Source: Streptococcus sp. DD12 (GTDB lineage: Bacteria > Bacillota > Bacilli > Lactobacillales > Streptococcaceae). Taken from it: a DNA stretch of 43,970 nucleotides. The stretch spans positions 588,500-632,469 of the forward strand of contig NZ_KQ969495.1 of assembly GCF_001578885.1 (NCBI RefSeq), in the 5' to 3' direction. How positions within the stretch are numbered: position 1 is the first letter of the stretch; each line of letters starts with the position of its first letter. The notes under the pieces were generated by a model that saw only the letters and a list, made by a program, of their open reading frames with translations, had not been told where the DNA came from and searched no databases. This document shows positions 1 through 7,274 of the stretch, in pieces. Made by a program: the position numbers and the translations under genes.

Positions 1-420
1 CCTTTCGGATACCGCTGTTTCAGTGCTTGTTTCAGATGAGGCCGTGCTGGCATCTGCAGAAGATGGTTGCGCAGATATCTCTGTAGTCGCCTGGTCCTGA
101 CTAGCTGGAGCACTGCTGGCGTCGAGACGGTCAGCCTCTACTTTGGTTTGACTGCTTTGGGAGGTTTGGCTGTTGTCATCAGTTTGACCAGAGGCAGTGT
201 CGGAGGACGACTCAGCATCCTCTATCAGCTCAGCAGAGGCACTAGCTCCTGTCGTCACTTGACCAGTCACTGTTTCCAGAGCTTGACCAGCCGTCTCATC
301 CGCCAAAACACTTCCTTGCGTCGCAAAGACGGTCCCAATCAGAACAGACGCTACCCCGACACTTAATTTCTTAATCCCATAACGCTCCTTGCGCGCACAA
401 TGCTTTCCTGAATAAAACAC
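1..420 (-). CDS. YSIRK-like signal peptide surface protein, N-terminal fragment (runs off the window)
   Basis: Not in the long-ORF style of its neighbours but clearly open: 140 codons from a GTG start at 420 to the window edge with no stop. The start is set by AAGGAG six bases upstream. The N-terminus reads MFYSGKHCARKERYGIKKLS followed by a hydrophobic stretch, a variant of the YSIRK-G/S signal peptide that directs streptococcal wall proteins to the septum; the predicted cleavage is after VLA in residues about 36-40. What follows (residues 41-140) is Ser/Thr/Asp/Glu/Gln-rich low-complexity sequence typical of the exposed stalk of such proteins. The functional domains and any LPXTG anchor lie outside the window, so the adhesin or enzyme class cannot be named. 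Confidence 0.8.
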   Translation of the reverse strand, partial: MFYSGKHCARKERYGIKKLSVGVASVLIGTVFATQGSVLADETAGQALETVTGQVTTGASASAELIEDAESSSDTASGQTDDNSQTSQSSQTKVEADRLDASSAPASQDQATTEISAQPSSADASTASSETSTETAVSER

Positions 421-455
421 AGCATCTCCTTTATGTTACAAATGTTACAAAGATA

Positions 456-484
456 ATTATAGCAAAGTTTTAAGGTTTTTGAAA
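456..484 (-). promoter_or_regulatory. Promoter of the YSIRK-like protein gene
   Basis: Perfect TATAAT at 456-461, with a weaker TTTCAA at 479-484 and a 17-base spacer, about 36 bases upstream of the GTG start. Confidence 0.6.
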
Positions 485-529
485 GAATTTTTCTCCTAAT
501 CCCTAGCTGAAAACGCATAAAAGCAAGGG

Positions 530-569
530 TAAGACAAAAAACAGTTGAGAGCAAGACTCTCAACTGTTT
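530..569 (-). terminator. Rho-independent terminator of nagA
   Basis: Perfect 13-bp stem (539-551 with 557-569, five-base loop) followed on the minus strand by a run of T. It separates nagA from the surface-protein gene downstream. Confidence 0.85.
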
Positions 570-591
570 CAAATCCTCTAAAACTGCCTGT

Positions 592-1746
592 TTATTGTCC
601 CACTTCAAACCGCTTAATCCCATCCAAATAGGTTGCCTGCAAAGACAAGTCCTTATCTAGGACGATAAAATCGGCAGCATGTCCTGGCTTGATTTGCCCA
701 CAGACATCATCAATCCGCATGGATTGAGCAGGAATCAAGCTAGCCATCATGACCGCTTCATGTGCATTTACCAAGCCCCAATCCACCACATGTTTCATGC
801 CATCTTTCAAGCGTAAGATAGAGGCAGCTAAATTTCCAGTCGGTAAAAAGGCTGCACCATCACGGACATCCACGGTGTATTCGCCCAGTTTATACTGGCC
901 ATCCTTTAGCCCACCAGCAGCCATACAATCCGTAATCAGGGCCACCTTGTCATAGCCCTTTTGTTGGATCAAAATATCACAAGCCTCAGGCGACACATGG
1001 TGGCCATCGCATATCAATTCCGCATAGGTTTGGGGAAGCTGGTAGACAGCGCCTACCATACCGATTTCACGGTGGGAGAGGCCTCGCATGGCATTGTAGG
1101 CATGCACCCAAACGCTGGCTCCGGCATCTACGGCTTTGACAGCTTGGGCATAGGTCGCACTGGAATGCCCCAGAGCTACAACAACACCCAAGTCACTCAC
1201 CTTTCGGGCAAAGTCTGCTGCCTGTGGCCGTTCTGGAGCAATGGCAATTTTGCTTAAAAGGCCCTTAGACGCTTCATACCAAGCTGTAAACTCAGCAAAA
1301 CTTGGGTCTTTCATATATTTTGGATTTTGAGCCCCCTTATGCTCTTCTGTAAAGTAAGGCCCTTCAAAATACAAGCCTCGGATTTTAGCCCCTGTCGCTT
1401 CCTGGTGATGTTCACCGACCAAACGGCTAATGTCCAGCAGTGTTTCAAAAGAAGCTGTCAATGCTGTTGGCAAAAAACTCGTCACACCAGCCGATAAAAG
1501 GCCCTCACTCATGGTATGCACCAAGCCATCTACGTCAGCATCCATGACGTCACTGCCTGCAAAACCATGGATATGCGTATCCACAAGCCCAGGCGCAATA
1601 CTAAAACCAGAGTAATCCAAGACCTCCGCACCTTCAGGCAAGTCCACCTGATAGGCCCCAAAACGCCCCTGACTGATTTCCAGATAACCGCCTTGGCGAA
1701 TCCCTTGGGGATAGAAAAACTGGTCTGCATGTATGTAATAAGACAT
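592..1746 (-). CDS. nagA: N-acetylglucosamine-6-phosphate deacetylase
   Basis: 384 aa, the usual length of the family. Removes the acetyl group from N-acetylglucosamine-6-phosphate to give glucosamine-6-phosphate, feeding amino sugars into glycolysis or wall precursor synthesis; cytoplasmic. The metal-binding DTHIHG motif is at residues 57-61, and the later LGHSSA, WVHAYNAM and ITDCMAAGG stretches carry the histidines and aspartate expected of the amidohydrolase fold. A purine-rich GAAAGAAGG lies just upstream of the ATG. It is monocistronic: own -10 box upstream and a strong terminator downstream. No obvious catabolite-response element is visible. Confidence 0.93.
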   Translation of the reverse strand: MSYYIHADQFFYPQGIRQGGYLEISQGRFGAYQVDLPEGAEVLDYSGFSIAPGLVDTHIHGFAGSDVMDADVDGLVHTMSEGLLSAGVTSFLPTALTASFETLLDISRLVGEHHQEATGAKIRGLYFEGPYFTEEHKGAQNPKYMKDPSFAEFTAWYEASKGLLSKIAIAPERPQAADFARKVSDLGVVVALGHSSATYAQAVKAVDAGASVWVHAYNAMRGLSHREIGMVGAVYQLPQTYAELICDGHHVSPEACDILIQQKGYDKVALITDCMAAGGLKDGQYKLGEYTVDVRDGAAFLPTGNLAASILRLKDGMKHVVDWGLVNAHEAVMMASLIPAQSMRIDDVCGQIKPGHAADFIVLDKDLSLQATYLDGIKRFEVGQ

Positions 1747-1787
1747 CGTTTGCCTTCTTTCTATAAAGTATCAAAATGTTCAAGCCT

Positions 1788-1793
1788 ATTATA
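1788..1793 (-). promoter_or_regulatory. -10 box of nagA
   Basis: TATAAT 41 bases upstream of the nagA start; no convincing -35 box at the expected distance. Confidence 0.5.
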
Positions 1794-1873
1794 CACGGAT
1801 AAAGGGCTTTCAGCTCAGTTTAACTGTTAAAAAAACAAAAAAGAAAGCTCTTTCACAAAAATCACCTTGTCTT

Positions 1874-1910
1874 CCTAACAAAAAAAGCCAGCCCCAAGGG
1901 TCTAGCTTTT
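1874..1910 (-). terminator. Terminator of the pdh operon
   Basis: On the minus strand, a 12-bp stem with one bulged A and a TTG loop (AAAAGCTAGACCC / GGGCTGGCTTTT) followed by seven T, directly after the pdhD stop codon. Confidence 0.85.
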
Positions 1911-1916
1911 CGAGAT

Positions 1917-3665
1917 TTATTTCTTGCGTTTTGGCGGGTTGTGAATAGCTTCATCAAGGACGTCAGCGAAGGCTTCGTACATGACTTCTGAGAAGGTTGG
2001 GTGGCCATGGATAGAGCGTAAGAGTTCATCAACAGTTAGCTCATTTTCCATGATGGTTGCGGCTTCATTTATCATTTCAGCTGCGGCTGGCCCAACGATG
2101 TGGACACCGAGAATTTCATGGTACTTGGTGTCAGCGATGACTTTGACAAAACCGTGGGCTTCATTTGAAGCGATAGCACGCCCATTACCTGCAAAGCTAG
2201 ATTTACCAATCAAAATATTGCCATAATCCTTGCGCGCTTGCTCTTCGGTAATCCCACACATGGCAACTTCAGGATGGGTATAAACCGCTGCCGGTGTAAA
2301 GTCGAGATGGGCCTTGCGGACATTTCCCCAGACGGCGTTTTCTGCTGCGATTTCTCCCATGCGGTAAGCCGCATGCGCTAACATCTTCGTTCCATTGACA
2401 TCACCAGGGGCATAAATACCAGGCACAGATGTCTCTTGGTAGGCATTGACCTTGATACGGTTGCCATCCATTTCCAGATTGAGGTTTTCTAAACCGTTTA
2501 ACTGAGGGACACGACCGATGGACAAAAGGGCCTTTTCTGATACCACTTCGGACCCATCACTCAGTTTGAGGGTCAATTGGTTGTTGGCTTCAACGATTTC
2601 AGACACCCCAACTGATGTCTTAAAGACCATACCTTTTTTGGCAAGAATCTTTTGCAATTCCAGTGAAACTTCCTTGTCCATTGCTGGCAAGATACGGTCT
2701 GCCATCTCAATCACGGTAACCTCAGTCCCATAAGAGGCATAAACCAAACCGAGTTCGACACCGACGACACCACCACCCATGACGGTCAAGGTCTTTGGAA
2801 TTTCACGCAGGTCTAAAATATCATCAGAGGTCAAAACCAGTGGTGAATTGATGCCTGGAATATTGAGACGAGACACTTTTGACCCTGTTGCCAGGATAAT
2901 TTTGCGTCCACGAATAGTATCCCCACCAATCACCACGCTCTTATCAGGATTGACTTGTCCAAGACCATTAAAAATCGTGACTTGATTGGCTTTTAAGAGA
3001 CCACGGACACCACCTGTCAGGGTTTTAACGACTTGGTTTTTAAAGTCCACCGTTTTATCCATATCAATGGTGTAGTTGGTTGATGCGAGGTTAATCCCAC
3101 GACCAGCGGCAATCTTAAGACCATCGAGGATTTCTGCATTTTTCAAGTAAGTTTTCGTTGGGATACAGCCTTTGTTAAGACAGGTACCACCAAATTCAGA
3201 TTTCTCTACAATCGCTACCTTACTGCCCAATTGTGCCCCACGGATGGCCGCATAATAACCCGCAGGCCCACCACCAACGACAACAATGTCATACTCATCA
3301 TCAGCCAAAGCTTCCTCACGGACGGCAGCGACTTGTTGGACAGGTTTTTCAGGAACTTCAAGACCAGCTTCTTTCAAAGCTTGAGCAGGATTGGCTGGGC
3401 TTTGTCCTGCTTCTTGGACCACTTCACCAGGTTCACCAATATAGGCGATGGCCTGTGTGACGGGAACGACATCCCCATCAGAGTGAATAATTTTCAGCAA
3501 AACACCAGAATCTTCAGCTTCGATTTCCATATTGGTCTTGTCTGACATGATTTCCAAAAGGATATCGCCCTCTTGGACAGTGTCGCCTTCTTGTTTTTTC
3601 CATGAGAGGATTTCCCCCTCCTGCATGTCGACACCCAGTTTTGGCATAATAACTTCTACTGCCAT
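1917..3665 (-). CDS. pdhD: Dihydrolipoyl dehydrogenase (E3) with N-terminal lipoyl domain
   Basis: 582 aa, about 110 longer than a plain E3 because residues 1-80 form a lipoyl domain (lipoyl-lysine K43 in SDKTNME) joined by an Ala/Pro/Glu linker. The flavoprotein part starts near 124: FAD-binding GGGPAG at 131-136, redox-active disulfide GGTCLNKGC (C162, C167), a second Rossmann motif GGGVVGVE, and C-terminal HGHPTFSE with the catalytic histidine. It reoxidises dihydrolipoamide on E2 and reduces NAD+. Last gene of the operon, 19 bases after pdhC. Lipoyl-tagged E3 is typical of streptococci. The lipoyl domain is nearly identical to that of the neighbouring E2. Confidence 0.95.
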   Translation of the reverse strand: MAVEVIMPKLGVDMQEGEILSWKKQEGDTVQEGDILLEIMSDKTNMEIEAEDSGVLLKIIHSDGDVVPVTQAIAYIGEPGEVVQEAGQSPANPAQALKEAGLEVPEKPVQQVAAVREEALADDEYDIVVVGGGPAGYYAAIRGAQLGSKVAIVEKSEFGGTCLNKGCIPTKTYLKNAEILDGLKIAAGRGINLASTNYTIDMDKTVDFKNQVVKTLTGGVRGLLKANQVTIFNGLGQVNPDKSVVIGGDTIRGRKIILATGSKVSRLNIPGINSPLVLTSDDILDLREIPKTLTVMGGGVVGVELGLVYASYGTEVTVIEMADRILPAMDKEVSLELQKILAKKGMVFKTSVGVSEIVEANNQLTLKLSDGSEVVSEKALLSIGRVPQLNGLENLNLEMDGNRIKVNAYQETSVPGIYAPGDVNGTKMLAHAAYRMGEIAAENAVWGNVRKAHLDFTPAAVYTHPEVAMCGITEEQARKDYGNILIGKSSFAGNGRAIASNEAHGFVKVIADTKYHEILGVHIVGPAAAEMINEAATIMENELTVDELLRSIHGHPTFSEVMYEAFADVLDEAIHNPPKRKK

Positions 3666-3684
3666 GTGTTTTCCTTTCTTACGT

Positions 3685-5088
3685 TTAAATCAGTAATTCC
3701 ATCGGGTTTTCTAGGAGGGCCTTGAGGTCAACCATAAATTTAGCCCCATTCATCCCATCAACAATCCGGTGGTCAATGGTAAGGCAAAGGCCCATAATCG
3801 GACGCACTTCAACTTGGCCATCGACAACGACCGGCGTTTGAACCGTTGCAGCGACTCCTAAAATAGCTGAGTTTGGTTGGTTGATAATAGGGTTAAAGCT
3901 CTTGGTTCCAAACATACCCAGATTGGTAATTGAAAAAGTTGAGCCAGACATTTCTTGAGCTTTCAATTTGCCTGTCTGAGCTTTTTTAATCACATCTTTT
4001 GATGCTGCGACAAAGTCAGCCAAGCTCATGTCTTGAGCACCGTGAACGACGGGCACAACCAGACCCTCATCGAGTCCCACTGCAATCCCTAGATTTACAA
4101 ACCGGTGAAGTTCAATATCTTGCGCATCATGAATTAAGGACGCATTCAAATACCGGTGTTCGGGTTTCATCAAGGTTTTAACAACAGCTAGACCAATCAA
4201 GTCGGTAAAGGTCACTTTAAAGCCAGTTTTAGCCATAATAGGGTCAATCAGTTGCTTACGCAAAGCCATCAGATTGGTCATATCGACATCGTAGTTCAAG
4301 GTGAAGGTTGGTGCGGTTAAGTACGAATTGACCATTCCCTTGGCAATCGCCTTACGCATCGCACTCATCTTGATAACTTCTACGCCTTCTGGCAAGCTTT
4401 CTTGAACTTTTTCGTCTTTGACAGCTGGCTTAACTTCATCTGACGGCTCTTCCTTGCTTACTAAAGCAAGAATATCTTCTTTCATAATCTTGCCACGGAA
4501 GCCCGAACCTTTGACCGCTTGTAAATCAATCCCGTATTCCAAAGCCATTTTAGCTGCAAGGGGTGAGGCTTTCGGTGTCGCAGCTTCAAAGGCAGCGACA
4601 TCATCGCGATGAATCCGCCCTTTGGCACCGGTTCCTGGAACTTCCGCTAGAGAAATGCCCAAATCCCTTGCCAGTTTCCGCGCAGCTGGTGTCGCCCGAA
4701 CTTTCCCATCCTCAGAAGAGACAGGGTCATGCGGACGGTCTGCCAGGCTGGCTTGAGGCGCGTCTTTTGTTTCTAAGGCCTTCTCTACCGGAGAAGCTTC
4801 CTCAACTGCTGGTGTCGATGGTTCTGGAGTCAATGCGGCAACATCTTCTCCCGCCTGTCCGATATAAGCAATCGCTTCTGTGACAGGTACCACATCACCG
4901 ACGGGGTGAAGGATTTTCAAGAGCACACCCGAATCTTCGGCTTCGATTTCCATGTTGGTCTTATCTGACATGATTTCTAAGAGGATATCCCCTTCTTGGA
5001 CGCTATCGCCCTCTGCCTTGTGCCAGGCGAGGATTTCACCCTCCTGCATGTCAACACCCAGCTTTGGCATGATAACTTCTACTGCCAT
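3685..5088 (-). CDS. pdhC: Pyruvate dehydrogenase E2, dihydrolipoamide acetyltransferase
   Basis: 467 aa core enzyme of the PDH complex; transfers the acetyl group from lipoamide to CoA. Domains in order: one lipoyl domain (1-80, lipoyl-lysine K43), acidic Pro/Ala linker, two tandem peripheral subunit-binding domains (131-167 with ATPAARKLARDLG and 174-210 with ASPLAAKMALEYG), a linker, then the catalytic acetyltransferase domain from about 235 with the active-site DHRIVDG at 439-445 (H440, D444). Two binding domains in tandem, instead of one, could hold E1 and E3 at once. Followed by pdhD, preceded by pdhB at 25 bases. Confidence 0.95.
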   Translation of the reverse strand: MAVEVIMPKLGVDMQEGEILAWHKAEGDSVQEGDILLEIMSDKTNMEIEAEDSGVLLKILHPVGDVVPVTEAIAYIGQAGEDVAALTPEPSTPAVEEASPVEKALETKDAPQASLADRPHDPVSSEDGKVRATPAARKLARDLGISLAEVPGTGAKGRIHRDDVAAFEAATPKASPLAAKMALEYGIDLQAVKGSGFRGKIMKEDILALVSKEEPSDEVKPAVKDEKVQESLPEGVEVIKMSAMRKAIAKGMVNSYLTAPTFTLNYDVDMTNLMALRKQLIDPIMAKTGFKVTFTDLIGLAVVKTLMKPEHRYLNASLIHDAQDIELHRFVNLGIAVGLDEGLVVPVVHGAQDMSLADFVAASKDVIKKAQTGKLKAQEMSGSTFSITNLGMFGTKSFNPIINQPNSAILGVAATVQTPVVVDGQVEVRPIMGLCLTIDHRIVDGMNGAKFMVDLKALLENPMELLI

Positions 5089-5113
5089 CTGGTCTCCTTT
5101 CCTGTTTTAGTGA

Positions 5114-6109
5114 TTAGCCTTTATTGACTTGCTTGATAATGGCATCTTTGATTTTTTCAACACTTGGTAAGACAGCCGTTTCAAGGACATGCGCATAAGG
5201 CACAGGAACATCCTCGGAAGCCAAACGTATGATTGGGGCGTCCAGATAATCAAAGGCCTCACTCTCAGTCAGCATGGCTGCGATTTCACCGATAAAACCA
5301 CCTGTTTTATAGGCATCATTGACCAGAATCACACGCCCTGTTTTCTTCACAGAGTTGATAATGATGTCCTTATCCAGAGGAATTAAGGTACGAGGATCGA
5401 CAACCTCTACTGAAATGCCATCTTGTTCGACTTCCTGAGCTGCCTGTAAAACACGCTCCAACATGCGCCCGTAAGTGACGATAGTGACATCACTACCTTC
5501 GCGCTTGATGTCACCTTTCCCCAGCGGAATTATAAAATCAGGGTCCTGATCCACTTCTTCCTTCTTCCCATACAAAGCCTTAGGTTCAAGGAAAATAACA
5601 GGGTTATTGTCTCGAATAGACGCTTTTAGTAAGGCCTTGGCATCATTTGCCGTACCAGGTGCCACAACTTTTAAACCAGGAATGTGTGCTACCCAAGCTT
5701 CAAGTGACTGAGAGTGTTGCGCTGCAGAACCAATCCCACTACCAGATGCCACACGGAAGGTAACTGGGGTTTTCAAGCCCCCACCAAACATGTAGTTGGT
5801 CTTGGCTGCCTGGTTGACAATCGCATCCATGGCAATGGTGATAAAGTCCATAAAAGTCAAATCCACAATCGGACGAAGGCCCGTCTGAGCAGCCCCGACA
5901 GCTGCACCTGCAATAGCAGCCTCTGAAATAGGGGTATCGCGAACCCGTTTTTCACCGAACTCAGCTAACATGCCAACTGATGTCCCAAAGTCTCCCCCGT
6001 AGACACCGACATCTTCTCCCATCAAGAAGACCTTTTCATCGCGTCGCATTTCTTGGCTTTGTGCCAAGTTGATTGCTTCACGTAAAGCCATTTTCTTAAA
6101 TTCTGTCAT
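5114..6109 (-). CDS. pdhB: Pyruvate dehydrogenase E1 component, beta subunit
   Basis: 331 aa, full length. Forms the alpha2-beta2 thiamine-diphosphate enzyme that decarboxylates pyruvate and acetylates lipoamide. Recognisable stretches are the N-terminal REAINLAQSQEM, FLMGEDVGVYGGDFG with the cofactor-activating Glu, and C-terminal EDVPVPYAHVLE. The start ATG is preceded by GGAGAAAAGA in the nine-base gap after pdhA, so the two subunits are translationally close-coupled. Confidence 0.95.
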   Translation of the reverse strand: MTEFKKMALREAINLAQSQEMRRDEKVFLMGEDVGVYGGDFGTSVGMLAEFGEKRVRDTPISEAAIAGAAVGAAQTGLRPIVDLTFMDFITIAMDAIVNQAAKTNYMFGGGLKTPVTFRVASGSGIGSAAQHSQSLEAWVAHIPGLKVVAPGTANDAKALLKASIRDNNPVIFLEPKALYGKKEEVDQDPDFIIPLGKGDIKREGSDVTIVTYGRMLERVLQAAQEVEQDGISVEVVDPRTLIPLDKDIIINSVKKTGRVILVNDAYKTGGFIGEIAAMLTESEAFDYLDAPIIRLASEDVPVPYAHVLETAVLPSVEKIKDAIIKQVNKG

Positions 6110-6118
6110 TCTTTTCTC

Positions 6119-7089
6119 CTATTCGTCAACGAAGACATCTTCAAAAGCTACTGAAAGTTCAGGGAAAGGACTTTCCTCAGCGAAGGCGACCGCTTCTTTT
6201 ACTTCATCGGCAACCGCATCAGCTAACTGGTCCAATTCTTCCTCACTAGCAATCCCTTCTGATAGCAAGTAAGTGCGATATTTCTTGATAGGGTCTTTCG
6301 CTTTCCAAGCATCCACTTCTTCCTTAGTCCGATAAGCCCCAGCATCAGCTGTTGAATGCCCAAACCAGCGGTAAGACTCAACCTCGACAATAGCAGGCCC
6401 CTTACCAGCTCTGACGTCCGCTACCACCTTGTCCATCATGGCTTGAACAGCAACGACATCATTTCCATCTGGAACATAGTAACCAGGAATCCCGTAAGCG
6501 TCAGCTCGCTTGTACAGATGGTCAATCTTAGTAGAATAGCTAATATCAGTTGAAATTCCGTAACGGTTATTGATAATAAAGAAAATAACAGGCAAGTTCC
6601 AGACAGCAGCTAGGTTGACTGACTCATGAAAAGACCCTTCATTGGTCGCTGAATCCCCTGAAAAAGCAACGACAACACGGTCTGTTCCCTCGTATTGTTG
6701 CGTCAAGGCCGCTCCCACAGCCAGGGCATAGCCCCCACCAACAATACCATTAGTTCCGTAATTGCCTTTTTCAAGATTGGCCAAGTGCATGGAACCACCA
6801 CGTCCTTTGGAAGAACCTGTTGCTTTACCGGCAAGTTCAGCCATCATCGCCTTAATATCGATACCTTTGGCAATTGTCTGACCATGACCACGGTGATTTG
6901 AAAAATAATATCTTGGTCAGTCAAGGGTTGAATGGCGCCAACAGAGGCAGCCTCTTCACCAACCGAAAAGTGGGTCATCCCTTGGACAAAACCACGACGA
7001 ACCAATTTGTTCAATGTCATATCCACATCCCGAATCTGTTGCATTTTAACAAACATTTCAAGATAATCTGTTTTAGTGAGTTTGGACAT
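6119..7089 (-). CDS. pdhA: Pyruvate dehydrogenase E1 alpha subunit, apparent one-base frameshift
   Basis: First gene of the operon; start ATG at 7089 with GAGGTGACGAG upstream. It reads as E1 alpha from residue 1 to about 63 (MTHFSVGEEAASVGAIQPLTDQDIIF), then leaves frame and stops at 6844. The rest of the protein, including the family sequence SNHRGHGQ and the thiamine-diphosphate motif GDSATNEGSFHE...NN, continues in the -1 frame to 6119. The break is at a T5 run on the minus strand (6901-6905), where six T would restore a normal subunit of about 323 aa. Either the base is missing from the sequence or the strain cannot make intact E1. A sequence error is more likely, because infC shows the same kind of lesion. 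Confidence 0.9.
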
Positions 7090-7179
7090 CTCGTCACCTC
7101 ATTTCATTTACTTCATCTACTACAATACCCGACCTCATGCCAAAAGGCAAAGAAAAGGCTTTAAATTTTTACAAAGAGT

Positions 7180-7208
7180 ATTATAGTACAGTCTCTTACA
7201 GAAAAACA
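7180..7208 (-). promoter_or_regulatory. Promoter of the pdh operon
   Basis: TATAAT at 7180-7185; the -35 position at 17-base spacing (7203-7208, TGTTTT) is weak and overlaps the palindrome at 7207-7225. The leader to pdhA is about 85 bases. Confidence 0.6.
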
Positions 7209-7225
7209 GTGAAAACGTTTCACTG
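7207..7225. promoter_or_regulatory. Palindromic candidate operator at the pdh promoter (cre-like)
   Basis: CAGTGAAA-ACG-TTTCACTG, a perfect 8-bp inverted repeat around ACG touching the -35 region. One half, TGAAAACG, matches the catabolite-response element, but the second half is one base too close for the usual CcpA consensus. It could also bind another regulator. It has no T-run, so it is not a terminator. Confidence 0.45.
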
Positions 7226-7242
7226 TTCCAAACTTTTTCACC

Positions 7243-7267
7243 AAAAAAGCACCGCAATGACGGTGCT
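7243..7267 (-). terminator. Terminator of ppc
   Basis: AGCACCG / CGGTGCT stem with six-base loop followed by six T on the minus strand, just after the ppc stop. Confidence 0.85.
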
Positions 7268-7274
7268 CTCATCA

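Noticed and set aside
363..623. 86-codon minus-strand frame upstream of the YSIRK-like gene
   Set aside because: It runs through the nagA terminator and the promoter of the surface protein; the GTG start at 420 in another frame is the real one.
6844..6847. Two separate overlapping genes (ATGA) instead of a broken pdhA
   Set aside because: The two frames together make one E1 alpha with no missing or repeated residues; the ATGA is coincidental.
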